Origin: JBIQKZ01 sp044464765
GTDB lineage: Bacteria; Pseudomonadota; Gammaproteobacteria; Burkholderiales; Burkholderiaceae_B
DNA length: 64,000 nt
Direction: 5' to 3'
Assembly: GCA_044464765.1 (NCBI GenBank)
Contig: JBIQKZ010000004.1
Span: 162,626-226,625, forward strand
Below the pieces are notes generated by a model. It saw only the letters and a list, made by a program, of their open reading frames with translations. It did no database searches and was not told where the DNA came from. The stretch's first letter is position 1. Every line of letters begins with the position of its first letter. The position numbers and the translations under genes were made by a program. This document shows positions 27,208 through 36,284 of this stretch, in pieces.

Positions 27208-27810
27208 ATGAATATCAAACAAGTTCTAGAGCTACCGTCCATTTACAAATTCTTCAGAAGCTTCGTGGGTAATAATGGCAATCGACAACGTTATGCCGAT
27301 ACATTCATCCGCGCCAAGAATGGCATGCGAGTTCTCGACATAGGCTGCGGAACGGGCGATATACTTCAATTCTTGCCTTCTGTAGATTACCTAGGCTTCG
27401 ACATCAGCGCCGACTACATTAAGTCCGCGAAAGAAAAGTTCGGCGATCGTGGCAATTTCTTTTGCTCTCCTGTTAGCGAGAGCATTGAGGTATTAGAGGC
27501 ATCCTTTGATATCGTGCTAGCTCACGGCGTCCTGCACCATCTCAATGACCAGGAAGTCTCTGAGCTATTTTCTGTGGCCTTTCGTGCCCTGAAGCCTGGA
27601 GGCCGCCTTATCACATTTGATGGCTGCTTCACCGAAAATCAGTCATGGCTCGCAAGGTTTTTTGTTTCGAAAGATCGAGGCCAGCACGTAAGGTACCGCT
27701 CTGCTTATGAAGCCTTAGCAAGAACTGCATTCGCTAATACTCACGTCACTATCCGGCATGATTTGATTCGCTTGCCCTATACACACATTATTATGGAATG
27801 CACTCGATAA
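27208..27810 (+). CDS. Class I SAM-dependent methyltransferase
   Basis: This protein of 200 residues shows a typical small methyltransferase fold: VLDIGCGTGDILQFLP (motif I), VDYLGFDISADYI (motif II), then ASFDIVLAHGVLHHLND (motif III/IV) and LKPGGRLITFDGCF. It follows the preceding methyltransferase by nine bases and ends the module before a 61-base gap to rfbA. Together the two enzymes imply at least one methyl group on the product sugar; which atom is methylated is unknown. Confidence 0.85.
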   Translation: MNIKQVLELPSIYKFFRSFVGNNGNRQRYADTFIRAKNGMRVLDIGCGTGDILQFLPSVDYLGFDISADYIKSAKEKFGDRGNFFCSPVSESIEVLEASFDIVLAHGVLHHLNDQEVSELFSVAFRALKPGGRLITFDGCFTENQSWLARFFVSKDRGQHVRYRSAYEALARTAFANTHVTIRHDLIRLPYTHIIMECTR

Positions 27811-27871
27811 CGCATTCGCTTGACACATTTTTCTTTATGTGTGACGGACGCATGAACCTAACGGATGCATC

Positions 27872-28756
27872 ATGAAAGCAATCATCCTCGCCGGCGGCAG
27901 TGGATCCCGCCTCTACCCGCTAACCCAGGTCTCCAGCAAGCAGCTTCAAGCCGTTTTTGACAAACCCATGATCTATTACCCGATCACAGTGCTTATCGCG
28001 GCCGGCATACGGGATATTTGCTTGATTTCAACCCCTCATGATCTACCGAAGTTCCAACAGTTACTCGGTGACGGCTCCCGTTGGGGGGTTAGTCTGCACT
28101 ATCTCGAACAACCCCGCCCGGAGGGTATCGCACAGGCTTTTTTAATTGCCGAAGACTTTATCGGCGATGATAACGTGGTGCTAATGCTAGGGGATAACAT
28201 CTTCTCAGGTAGTGATGATTTCCCCCGCGCGATTTCTCAGTTCCAGGGGGGCGCCACCATCTTCGCCTATCACGTGCGTGACCCAGAGCGTTACGGTGTC
28301 GTGGAATTTGATCGAAACAGCCGTGCCCTATCATTGGAAGAAAAGCCAGCCAACCCCAAAAGCGGCTTTGCCGTACCGGGCATCTACATTTACGACAATC
28401 AAGTTGTCAAAATCGCCCGCGCCCTGAAACCCTCGCAACGAGGCGAACTGGAAATTACGGACGTTAATATTCAATATATGCGGCAAGAGCAATTACGGGT
28501 ACACCGCTTAAGCCGTGGCTTTGCTTGGTTGGACGCTGGCACCAGCACGTCGTTGCAAGAAGCGTCAGCTTATATCGAGGCCATCGAACGCCGTCAAGGT
28601 ATCAAGATCGGCTGTCCAGAAGAAGCGGCCTTGGTTCGTGGTTTCTTAAGCCTTGAACAGTTCGAAGCCTTGTTGACGGATATGCCTAACTGCGAATACC
28701 GCAGCTACCTTCAGGATGTGGCAGCGGAAACCCGCCGACTTGGGAGCATGAAGTGA
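27872..28756 (+). CDS. rfbA: Glucose-1-phosphate thymidylyltransferase
   Basis: This protein of 294 residues is a full-length RmlA/RfbA: the nucleotidyltransferase signature LAGGSGSRLYPLT, the KQLQAVFDKPMIYYPI stretch, MLGDNIFSG, and the C-terminal FAWLDAGTSTSL segment. It makes dTDP-glucose from glucose-1-phosphate and dTTP. No dTDP-glucose 4,6-dehydratase (rfbB) is in the window, so that enzyme must be encoded elsewhere. Its stop overlaps the next start (GTGA), coupling it to the WecE-like aminotransferase. Confidence 0.95.
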   Translation: MKAIILAGGSGSRLYPLTQVSSKQLQAVFDKPMIYYPITVLIAAGIRDICLISTPHDLPKFQQLLGDGSRWGVSLHYLEQPRPEGIAQAFLIAEDFIGDDNVVLMLGDNIFSGSDDFPRAISQFQGGATIFAYHVRDPERYGVVEFDRNSRALSLEEKPANPKSGFAVPGIYIYDNQVVKIARALKPSQRGELEITDVNIQYMRQEQLRVHRLSRGFAWLDAGTSTSLQEASAYIEAIERRQGIKIGCPEEAALVRGFLSLEQFEALLTDMPNCEYRSYLQDVAAETRRLGSMK

Positions 28757-29904
28757 GCTCTTCGGACAAGATTCGGTTCAATCAACCCTACGTAACAGGC
28801 AGGGAACAGGACTACATTGCCCAGGCCAGACTAAACAATGTGTTGGCGGGCGACGGCCCCTTTACCCGGCGCTGCCATGGCTGGATCGAAGAAGCCACGG
28901 GATGCCATAAGGCGCTGCTGACCCATTCATGCACGGCCGCACTGGAAATGGCCGCCCTGCTGCTGGATATTCAGCCGGGCGATGAAGTCATCATGCCCTC
29001 GTACACTTTTGTTTCCACCGCCAATGCCTTTGTGTTGCGGGGTGGAGTTCCGGTGTTTGTGGATATCCGGGAAGACACGCTGAACCTGGATGAGCGCCTG
29101 ATCGAAGCGGCTATTACCCCGCGCACCCGGGCCATTGTCCCCGTGCATTACGCCGGGGTCACGTGCGACATGGATGCCATCATGGGCATTGCTCGTAAGC
29201 ATGGCCTGAAGGTTGTAGAAGACGCCGCGCAAGGCGTGATGTCATCCTACAAAGGCCGGGCGCTTGGCAGTATCGGCGACTTGGGCGCCTTCAGCTTCCA
29301 TGAAACCAAGAATGTGATTTCCGGCGAAGGCGGCGCATTATTGGTTAACGATCCTGCCCTGGCTCTGCGGGCGGAAATTATTCGGGAAAAAGGTACGGAT
29401 CGCAGCCGCTTCTTTCGGGGAGAGGTGGATAAATACACATGGCAAGAAGTTGGCTCGTCTTTCTTGCCCAGCGATCTGATTGCTGCATTTTTGTGGGCGC
29501 AGCTGGAAGAAGCCCAAAGCATTACCGCCGCACGGCTGACTAGCTGGGATTACTACCATGGTCGCCTGGCCTCGCTAGAGTCCGCTGGCTTGTTGCGCCG
29601 TCCAATTATTCCGGCCAACTGTCAACACAACGCCCATATGTACTATGTGTTGCTGAACCCACGCATCGACCGGCAAATGGTTTTAGACTCCTTAAAGCAG
29701 AATGGAGTTCATGCAGTATTCCATTATGTCCCCCTGCATTCCTCGCCGGCGGGCAAGCGCTACGGCCGTGTGCACGGAGCAATGGACGTAACCGATCAGC
29801 AATCAGAACAACTGATTCGCTTACCTTTGTGGGTGGGATTGACCACTGAACAGCAGGATAAGATTGTAGACGTGTTGGATAAGGCTGGTTCGGGGCACTT
29901 GTAA
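28753..29904 (+). CDS. wecE: dTDP-4-keto-6-deoxy sugar 4-aminotransferase (WecE/RffA type)
   Basis: This DegT-family PLP enzyme of 383 residues has the WecE-specific opening IRFNQPYVTGREQDYI, VEDAAQGVMSSYKGRALG, the PLP lysine in SFHETKNVISGEGGAL and the YTWQEVGSSFLPSD stretch. WecE makes dTDP-4-amino-4,6-dideoxygalactose (dTDP-Fuc4N). The start is GTG, overlapping the rfbA stop, with GGGAG upstream. The 4-amino sugar is the most likely acceptor of the unusual acyl group made by the module upstream. Close relatives can make the gluco epimer (Qui4N), so stereochemistry is uncertain. Confidence 0.9.
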   Translation: MSSSDKIRFNQPYVTGREQDYIAQARLNNVLAGDGPFTRRCHGWIEEATGCHKALLTHSCTAALEMAALLLDIQPGDEVIMPSYTFVSTANAFVLRGGVPVFVDIREDTLNLDERLIEAAITPRTRAIVPVHYAGVTCDMDAIMGIARKHGLKVVEDAAQGVMSSYKGRALGSIGDLGAFSFHETKNVISGEGGALLVNDPALALRAEIIREKGTDRSRFFRGEVDKYTWQEVGSSFLPSDLIAAFLWAQLEEAQSITAARLTSWDYYHGRLASLESAGLLRRPIIPANCQHNAHMYYVLLNPRIDRQMVLDSLKQNGVHAVFHYVPLHSSPAGKRYGRVHGAMDVTDQQSEQLIRLPLWVGLTTEQQDKIVDVLDKAGSGHL

Positions 29905-29969
29905 CAGAATAGAAAGTACAATACCCAATTTTCTGCAGCTCCCCCCACGCGGGATCCCAAAAGAACAAG

Positions 29970-31253
29970 ATGAACGATCTATCGTTGAATACTATCCGCC
30001 TATGCGTCGTTGGTTTAGGTTATGTTGGCTTGCCCCTTGCCGTAGAGTTCGGTAAAACGCGCAGCGTTATTGGCTTCGATATTAATCAAGCGCGCATCAA
30101 TGCTCTTTCGAGGGGCGTCGACAGTACGCTCGAACTTACTCCAGAAGAACTGAAACAGGCCAAAGAGCTGTCCTTCACCAGCGACCAAGCGCAGCTGGCC
30201 CAGGCCAATGTATTTATCGTAACGGTGCCCACGCCTATCGACGAATACAAGCAACCCGATTTGTCGCCTTTGATCAAGGCCAGCCAGATGCTGGGGCCGG
30301 TGTTAAAACACGGCGACATCGTTATTTACGAATCCACCGTTTACCCGGGCGCCACGGAAGATATTTGCGTGCCGCAGTTAGAGGCTACGTCGGGCCTGGT
30401 GTTTAACCAGGATTTCTTTGTGGGCTACAGCCCGGAGCGGATTAATCCGGGCGATAAAACTCACCGGGTGCATTCCATAAAGAAGGTCACTTCAGGCTCT
30501 ACGCCTGCGGCGGCCGAGCTCGTGGATCAGCTGTATCAACAGATTATTACTGCTGGAACGCACAAGGCAGCCAGCATCAAGGTGGCGGAAGCCGCCAAAG
30601 TTATTGAAAATACACAGCGCGACGTGAATATCGCGCTGATCAATGAGCTAGCGTTGATCTTTGGCAAGCTGGGGATCGATACCCAGGACGTGCTGGAGGC
30701 GGCCGGCACCAAGTGGAATTTTCTGCCTTTCAGGCCTGGTCTGGTCGGCGGGCACTGTATTGGCGTTGACCCTTATTACCTGACGCATAAGGCGCAGTCT
30801 ATTGGCTACCACCCGGAAATCATCCTGGCGGGCCGACGCCTGAATGACTCGATGGGTGCGCATGTGGCCGGCGAGCTCGTGAAAGCCATGACGAAGCGCG
30901 CCATCCATGTGCAAGGCTCCAAGGTCTTGATCATGGGCCTGACGTTCAAAGAGAATTGCCCCGACATCCGCAATACTCGGGTGGTAGACATTATCAAGGA
31001 ACTGGGTTCATACGGCGCCGCCGTGGATATCTACGACCCGTGGGTCGATGCGGATTCCGCTGGGGAAGAATATGGGGTGTCGTTACTGAAGCAACCCGCG
31101 CCGGATCAGTACGATGCCATCGTGCTGGCCGTGAAGCACGATCAGTTCCTTGAAATGGGTGCGGACGCCATCCGTAAGCTGGGCAAGGCGCGGCATGTGC
31201 TGTACGACTTGAAGTATTTGTTTGGAAAGGAACAAACAGATTTACGGCTGTAG
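29970..31253 (+). CDS. UDP-N-acetylhexosamine 6-dehydrogenase (TviB/WbpO/WbpA type)
   Basis: This nucleotide-sugar dehydrogenase of 427 residues has the N-terminal NAD fold (CVVGLGYVGLPLAVEFG), the TVPTPIDEYKQPDLSPL stretch of TviB/WbpO relatives, the catalytic Cys in GGHCIGVDPYYLTHKAQ, and the C-terminal UDP-binding domain (GLTFKENCPDIRNTR). It oxidises the C6 hydroxyl of UDP-GlcNAc or UDP-GalNAc to the uronic acid. It would feed wlbA-wlbB-wlbC, which otherwise lack their first enzyme. It ends the + strand polysaccharide series. The substrate (Glc or Gal form) is not decided by sequence alone. Confidence 0.9.
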   Translation: MNDLSLNTIRLCVVGLGYVGLPLAVEFGKTRSVIGFDINQARINALSRGVDSTLELTPEELKQAKELSFTSDQAQLAQANVFIVTVPTPIDEYKQPDLSPLIKASQMLGPVLKHGDIVIYESTVYPGATEDICVPQLEATSGLVFNQDFFVGYSPERINPGDKTHRVHSIKKVTSGSTPAAAELVDQLYQQIITAGTHKAASIKVAEAAKVIENTQRDVNIALINELALIFGKLGIDTQDVLEAAGTKWNFLPFRPGLVGGHCIGVDPYYLTHKAQSIGYHPEIILAGRRLNDSMGAHVAGELVKAMTKRAIHVQGSKVLIMGLTFKENCPDIRNTRVVDIIKELGSYGAAVDIYDPWVDADSAGEEYGVSLLKQPAPDQYDAIVLAVKHDQFLEMGADAIRKLGKARHVLYDLKYLFGKEQTDLRL

Positions 31254-31412
31254 GTTTCGTGCTCTACGTGTCAGCCCTATCGAAACGGTAGCTATGCGCA
31301 AACAGTCGATGTTGGAACGCGCCGCCCGGCTCGCCTATAGTCAGAGCGATCTGCCTGTGGTTTAGGACCACCGTACTTTCCACACTTACGGAACAACAGG
31401 CACGAGGCATAA
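31254..31412 (+). other. non-coding spacer at the end of the polysaccharide locus
   Basis: This stretch lies between the 6-dehydrogenase stop and the HigB-like relic. I see no terminator hairpin, no JUMPstart/ops element and no intact gene. The last part (from about 31350) may be a decayed start of the HigB relic: in the same frame LRNNRHEA, which could match the HigB N-terminal helix, is closed by a TAA at 31410-31412. Confidence 0.4.
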
Positions 31413-31607
31413 TGCAGCTATGCACAAGCAGCCGATTTCTCGGCGCTAAAGGCAGTATTTAACACGGTAGACTGGGTGAGTGGCTATGTCGTTTTCAACG
31501 TAGGCGGCAACAAGTACCGCATCGTTGCCGATGTGGTGTTCCGATCGCAAACTGTCTTTATCAAGCACATTTTTACGCATAAGGAGTACGACTCATGGAA
31601 GCCGTGA
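31413..31607 (+). pseudogene. HigB-type toxin relic (N-terminus lost)
   Basis: A frame of 64 codons after a TAA reads AADFSALKAVFNTVDWV, YVVFNVGGNKYRIVADV and FIKHIFTHKEYDSWKP. These match the C-terminal two thirds of HigB/HigB-2-type mRNA interferases (the family pattern is FNIGGNKYRL and HAEYD/HKEYD near the end). There is no start codon with a ribosome binding site, and the N-terminal part is broken by a stop. It ends 12 bases inside the next gene, the usual toxin-antitoxin overlap. I call it an inactive remnant. Confidence 0.7.
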
Positions 31608-31867
31608 TCCCCGATCTAGCCAAGGTGGCGCGCAGCTATGGCGAATTCCGTGCCGTCGCCGGCGTGGGCGCCATCCACAACGAGGCGGACTACGATCGCG
31701 CCCTAGCGCTGATCGAGGCGATCCTGGACGAAACCCGTAATACACCTTCGCGTGAGGATGCTACGCACCCGCTGGCAGACCTGTTAGATCTGCTGACGGC
31801 AGCAGTGCACCAGTACGAAGCCACGCACCATGCGATCCGGGCCTCATCCAAGGCCACTGAGCCCTAA
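31595..31867 (+). CDS. Truncated HigA-like antitoxin (N-terminal domain only)
   Basis: This protein of 90 residues has the HigA-2-type antitoxin N-terminus: MEAVIPDLAKVARSYGEF, then IHNEADYDRALALIEAILDE and HPLADLLDLLTAAVHQYE (each a known block of this group). Full-length members continue with a Cro/CI-type helix-turn-helix of ~50 residues; here the frame stops directly after HAIRASSKATEP, so the DNA-binding domain is absent. The toxin relic overlaps its start. It ends 14 bases before the MscS gene. It may still be translated but cannot autorepress in the normal way. Confidence 0.7.
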   Translation: MEAVIPDLAKVARSYGEFRAVAGVGAIHNEADYDRALALIEAILDETRNTPSREDATHPLADLLDLLTAAVHQYEATHHAIRASSKATEP

Positions 31868-31881
31868 GGAAAACAAGTCGA

Positions 31882-33558
31882 ATGCGTATAGTGCTTTACA
31901 TGATTTGGGTACTGGTGCTGGCGGCAAGTGGTGGCGCGTTGGCGCAAACGGCGCCGCTGGAACCGGTTCCTATTCAGCGAAGTTCGCCGTTCGCGGTCTA
32001 CCAAAGCTTCGTGGGCGCCACCGAGCGCCTTGAAAGCGACTATGCGCACTATGTGGCCGATAAAAGCGCTGCCAAGCTAAAGATCCTGCTAAGCGACCTG
32101 CGCCGCATACGCCAGTTGCTGGACCTAAGCGAGACCCCACCTGCCACGCGGCTTCGCATGGGCGATAGCGCAATTGCTTATCTGTACGATATTTTGGCCC
32201 GCTTGCCGCCGATTGATCCTGAAACGATTCCCGGCTATGTGGATCCGGGCGCGCCTCCGGGTACAACGGCCGGCAAAGAACTCCCCGTACGCTGGACGAT
32301 TCCTGGCACCGAAATTCAGATCGCTCGCATCGACGATGGCCCTTACAGCGGCGAATATCAGTTCACGGCGGCCAGTGTGGCGCATCTGGCCCATTATCAC
32401 GACGCCATCATCGACCGGCCGCTTCTTCATCCACGCACCTACCCGTTTTTTCATCTGGAGCAATCGAACGCGACGGGGCCTTGGATCCCGGCATCGTTTG
32501 CTGAAAGCTTTCCCGACTGGCTGCAAGGGCATTACTTCAATAGCCCCGCGTGGAAAATCCTGCTTATCGGCCTGATCAATGCGGCCGTGCTGATCATTGC
32601 CCTGCTATGGGTGCGTTTTGCCGGGAAGCGTTCGGTCGCCAGAACGGGGTTGGCCCGATGGGGTGGGTTTTTATCCATTCCTATTGTGTTGCTGGTGTTG
32701 CTGTATGGCAGCGACACATTTATTACCACCCAAGTGCATCCGGTGGGCGGTTTTGCCAACATCCTGGGCTTGATTGCATCCATTCTGTATTACGGCCTGT
32801 TCGCCTGGCTGGCCTGGCTCGTTGTCTACTTTCTGATGGAAGTGCTGGCGAGCTTCTTGCACTCGGCCTCCAGGCAGTACGATGAATCGTTGCTGCGGCT
32901 TTCGGCCAAGCTCGTGGCCGTCGTTGCGGTGGCCACCATTTTGTTCCAAGGGGCGGATCAGCTTGGCATACCGGCCCTGGGCTTGTTGGCGGGTTTTGGC
33001 ATCGGTGGGATCGCGGTAGCGCTGGCTTCGCAATCGACAATCGAAAATATCTTTGGCGGCTTATCCCTATTTGCCGACCGCCCCTTCAGGGCGGGGGACC
33101 GGATTCTCTTTGATAAACAATCGGCCAAGGTGTTGCGCATCGGGCCACGTTCTACACGTTTGCGCACCCGAGACGGCGCGTTGTGCACGGTTCCGAACTC
33201 CGATCTGGCAAAAATGCACATCGTGAATTTTACCTTGCGCAGTTCCTGCTATATGGATCAAACCCTTGCCTTACGCAGCGAAAGCGCGCCGGAAGCGATT
33301 CAACAATTGCTGACACGAATACGTGAACGGATGCTGGCCGAAGACATCGTCGAGCAAGGCGATGGCTGGCCCCGAGTCCAGCTCGTGGGCGTGGAGCCGG
33401 GGCGCATTAACATCCGCCTACGCGCCACGCTGCTAACGACGGATTACAGCCATTTCCTTGCTACGCAAGAGCGCATTATGCTGGATGTATTAAGGTTCCT
33501 GGAGCAACTAAACTTGAAACTGGCGCAGCCGTTGGGGGTGCTGCAGCCAGCGCATTAG
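31882..33558 (+). CDS. MscS-family mechanosensitive channel
   Basis: This protein of 558 residues has a signal peptide (residues 1-21, ending in ALA), a periplasmic N-terminal domain of ~200 residues, four membrane helices between ~220 and 370, and the MscS pore and beta domains: LGLLAGFGIGGIAVALASQS with the pore-lining Gly/Ala pattern, then IENIFGGLSLFADRPFRAGD and the TVPNSDLAKM stretch. It would open on membrane tension during hypo-osmotic shock. AAGGA lies upstream of the ATG. A second MscS-type gene lies at 46.9 kb with a different periplasmic part. Confidence 0.9.
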   Translation: MRIVLYMIWVLVLAASGGALAQTAPLEPVPIQRSSPFAVYQSFVGATERLESDYAHYVADKSAAKLKILLSDLRRIRQLLDLSETPPATRLRMGDSAIAYLYDILARLPPIDPETIPGYVDPGAPPGTTAGKELPVRWTIPGTEIQIARIDDGPYSGEYQFTAASVAHLAHYHDAIIDRPLLHPRTYPFFHLEQSNATGPWIPASFAESFPDWLQGHYFNSPAWKILLIGLINAAVLIIALLWVRFAGKRSVARTGLARWGGFLSIPIVLLVLLYGSDTFITTQVHPVGGFANILGLIASILYYGLFAWLAWLVVYFLMEVLASFLHSASRQYDESLLRLSAKLVAVVAVATILFQGADQLGIPALGLLAGFGIGGIAVALASQSTIENIFGGLSLFADRPFRAGDRILFDKQSAKVLRIGPRSTRLRTRDGALCTVPNSDLAKMHIVNFTLRSSCYMDQTLALRSESAPEAIQQLLTRIRERMLAEDIVEQGDGWPRVQLVGVEPGRINIRLRATLLTTDYSHFLATQERIMLDVLRFLEQLNLKLAQPLGVLQPAH

Positions 33559-33746
33559 CCTACGGGGTCCGATGCCGAGTGTGGGCTTCAGTTGCCGATA
33601 GTGCAGCCCAGATTGTAGTTGCGCCGCCAAGCTACGCGCAACGCCGTAAATGTTGCGCTGGGGCGAGCGATCCCTTGATTTCGATTCGCTGGACCCCTGC
33701 GAAGGCGTGCGGCACATGATTTCATTTATCTGGCGCTACTTCCACG

Positions 33747-33762
33747 ATCACCCCGGGGTGAT
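33747..33762. terminator. 16-bp perfect palindrome after the MFS gene
   Basis: ATCACCCC is followed directly by GGGGTGAT, ending one base before the MFS stop codon on the - strand. As a GC-rich stem at the end of a gene between convergent genes it may end transcription, but no T-run follows and the stem has no loop bases beyond those it must unpair. The rest of the 204-base convergent spacer shows nothing recognisable. Confidence 0.35.
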
Positions 33763-34992
33763 TCAATTCACAGCCGCCGGCCGATGAGACAACGGCGTAG
33801 CCGCCAACGCCACCACTGCAATAGCGAGCGGAACAAAGGAAGCCCATAGCACGGCGTCCCAATCGTAAAAGGCCAGTATTCCGCCCGATGCAAAGGAACC
33901 GACAGCCATTGTGCCGAAGATAAGGAAGTCATTCAGCGACTGCACACGGGTTTTCTCTTCGGGGCGATGGCATTCCAGCACCAGCGAGGAAGCGCCGATA
34001 AAGCCGAAGTTCCAGCCCGCGCCAAGGAAAATGAGCGTCAACCAGAAGTTAGCCACTTCAATGCCCGTCAAACCCACAGCCGTCGATACGCCGATAAGCA
34101 GCAATCCGACCATTACGATGCGGTGGGCGCCAAAGCGGGTGATCAGCCGGCCCGTCACGAAACTGGGCGCATACATGGCGATGACATGCCATTGCAGCCC
34201 AAGGTTGGCGCTCTCTTGAGAATGGCCGCACAGCCGCATCGCCAGCGGAGCCGCAGTCATCAGGAAATTCATGAGCATGTATGAAACCGCGCCGCAGAGC
34301 ACCGCGATCAGGAAAAGGGGCTGACGCGCAATGACACGTAACGGCCGCCCCCCGGAGATCTCGGCTGCCGTAGGCATCGGCAGCTTCACCCCGAACAGCA
34401 CCAAGGCCGAGAGCGCAGCCGCGACAGCCTGGGCAATAAAGGTTGCGGCAAACATGTACGCCGGCCACAAGTACATGGTGTAGGTGACCAACTGCGGCCC
34501 CACCACCCCGGCCACCACACCGCCGCCCATGACAAACGACAGGGCGCGCGGCCGTAGAGCGGGACTGACGCCATCGGCGGCTGCGAAGCGAAACGACAGG
34601 ACCACGGCGGCGTAGGCTCCGCCAAGAAAGGTGGCCAGACAAAACAGCCAGAATGAGCCTAGCAGCACAGCCAGGGATCCCACCAACCCCGCCAGCACGC
34701 CGCAGCCTGTTCCGGCAAAGAAAGCCGCTCGCCGCCCATGCCGGCGAGCGATGGCGCCGGCTGGCAATATGCAGGCGGCCATTCCTACCACGAAGATGGA
34801 AATCGGGAGGGTTGCCAAGGCTTCGCTGGGCGCGAGCATATGGCCGACAATGGCGCCGGTGGCAAATATGACGACCGTGTTGGCCCCCGCCAATGCCTGT
34901 GCAACCCCCAAGCGCATGATGTTTCCGCGCTGCTCGCGGGTGGTCAACGCCGGAGGCGCCGCCTGTGCAGAGAGTGATTCAGTATCTGACAA
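33763..34992 (-). CDS. MFS transporter
   Basis: This protein of ~409 residues has twelve predicted membrane helices and an inter-helix loop with the MFS signature-like segment GAIARRHGRRAAFFAG between helices 2 and 3. A second loop, HRPEEKTRVQSLNDF, precedes helix 10. I recognise no substrate-specific motif. The frame opens with a TTG at 35031 that lacks a ribosome binding site; I prefer the TTG at 34992 (…SDTESLSAQ). Same-strand neighbour at 35.1 kb is a second, unrelated MFS gene. Confidence 0.8.
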   Translation of the reverse strand: MSDTESLSAQAAPPALTTREQRGNIMRLGVAQALAGANTVVIFATGAIVGHMLAPSEALATLPISIFVVGMAACILPAGAIARRHGRRAAFFAGTGCGVLAGLVGSLAVLLGSFWLFCLATFLGGAYAAVVLSFRFAAADGVSPALRPRALSFVMGGGVVAGVVGPQLVTYTMYLWPAYMFAATFIAQAVAAALSALVLFGVKLPMPTAAEISGGRPLRVIARQPLFLIAVLCGAVSYMLMNFLMTAAPLAMRLCGHSQESANLGLQWHVIAMYAPSFVTGRLITRFGAHRIVMVGLLLIGVSTAVGLTGIEVANFWLTLIFLGAGWNFGFIGASSLVLECHRPEEKTRVQSLNDFLIFGTMAVGSFASGGILAFYDWDAVLWASFVPLAIAVVALAATPLSHRPAAVN

Positions 34993-35096
34993 TGTCTTTC
35001 TCGGTAAAAAAAGCTTTCGATCCGCCGCCAAGACAGCCCGTTAGCCAAGTGGGCAAGATCGCCGTAGAGTGAAAGCTTACCCCAACGGCACGCGCA

Positions 35097-36284
35097 TTAC
35101 CTGCGCACAAAGGCGCGACGCCCCGCGCCCAATCCTGAAAGCATCAAGATGACGGCAACGATCATCAGCATGATCAGCGGCAGCGTCCAGGAACCCGATA
35201 GATCAAACAGGAACCCGGTGAACATCGGCCCAATGGCAGCAAAGCAATACCCGAACGATTGCGCCATCCCGGACAAGCTCGCGACATCTTCCACGGTATC
35301 CGCACGAAGCACCAGGAAGGTAAGGGCCAGGCTGAAACCCGCCCCCAAGGAAATTGCAATGACAACGATGCTGGCCACCAAAACCCAGGTGCTGTCCGCC
35401 GCCAGCGTCAACCCAAGCAGTCCGCACAGCACGAAGACGCAGATACCGGCAACCAACCCTCGTTGGTTATCAAGCTTACCCGCCAAAATCGGCGTGACAA
35501 ATGAGGCGGGAATCCCTAGAAACGGGAGAATGGATGCCATCCATCCGGCGGTACTCGCACTAAAGCCATAGCCTTGGATAATGACCGGCAACCAGGTCAC
35601 CAGACAATAGAAAATGAAGGCGCTGCAACCGCTGTACACGGTTACTTGCCACGCCAGCCAAGACCCCAGCAGATGGCCGCCGGGCGGCTTGGCACTGCCA
35701 TCGCCTGCAGCAGCGCGGCTTCTGCGCACCTGCGGCCACCAGAACAGTGCGCCCAGCACAGCCAATATCGCCCAACTGGCCAACGATTTTTGCCATCCCC
35801 AGTGCAGCCCCTCGGACAAAGGCACACTGATGCCGGACGCAATCCCGGCCGAAACACCCAATCCCGCGGTATATACCCCCATCATCAGAGGTATTCGAGA
35901 GGGGAAATTCTTCTTGATCAGCCCAGGCACCAGGACATTGCCCACCGCGATGCCCATCCCAGCCAACACCGTTCCGATGAACAGACCCGATAGCAGCCCC
36001 GAAGACCGAACAAGAAGCCCTGCAGCCAATACCCACATGCCCAGGAAAATCGCCTTCTCGTTGCCCACCTTCCGGCCAAACGCGGGAGCAAAGATCGACA
36101 GCACCGCAAACGCAAGCACCGGCAAGGTAATCAACAGCCCCGCCATGCCGGCGGACATGACCAGATCTTGCTTGATGGCATCAATTAACGGTCCAACGGA
36201 AGTTAGCGCAGGGCGAAGATTGAAGGTAACAGTAATGAAGCCAATGAAAAGGACGATGCTTTTCGTTGTGTCGCGGTCTGTCAT
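35097..36284 (-). CDS. MFS transporter, cyanate-permease (CynX/YeaN) type
   Basis: This protein of 395 residues has about twelve membrane helices. TVTFNLRPALTSVGPLIDAI near the N-terminus is the signature stretch of the CynX/NimT/YeaN group (anion or nitroimidazole related transporters). The loop FGRKVGNEKAIFLGM fits the MFS loop 2-3. The start at 36284 has AAGG eight bases upstream; the frame opens 20 codons earlier without support. No cyanase gene is nearby, so the substrate is open. Confidence 0.82.
   Translation of the reverse strand: MTDRDTTKSIVLFIGFITVTFNLRPALTSVGPLIDAIKQDLVMSAGMAGLLITLPVLAFAVLSIFAPAFGRKVGNEKAIFLGMWVLAAGLLVRSSGLLSGLFIGTVLAGMGIAVGNVLVPGLIKKNFPSRIPLMMGVYTAGLGVSAGIASGISVPLSEGLHWGWQKSLASWAILAVLGALFWWPQVRRSRAAAGDGSAKPPGGHLLGSWLAWQVTVYSGCSAFIFYCLVTWLPVIIQGYGFSASTAGWMASILPFLGIPASFVTPILAGKLDNQRGLVAGICVFVLCGLLGLTLAADSTWVLVASIVVIAISLGAGFSLALTFLVLRADTVEDVASLSGMAQSFGYCFAAIGPMFTGFLFDLSGSWTLPLIMLMIVAVILMLSGLGAGRRAFVRR

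Noticed and set aside
31254..31320. possible ops/JUMPstart element (GGTAGC near 31290)
   Set aside because: Only a six-base resemblance, and it lies after the locus rather than before it.
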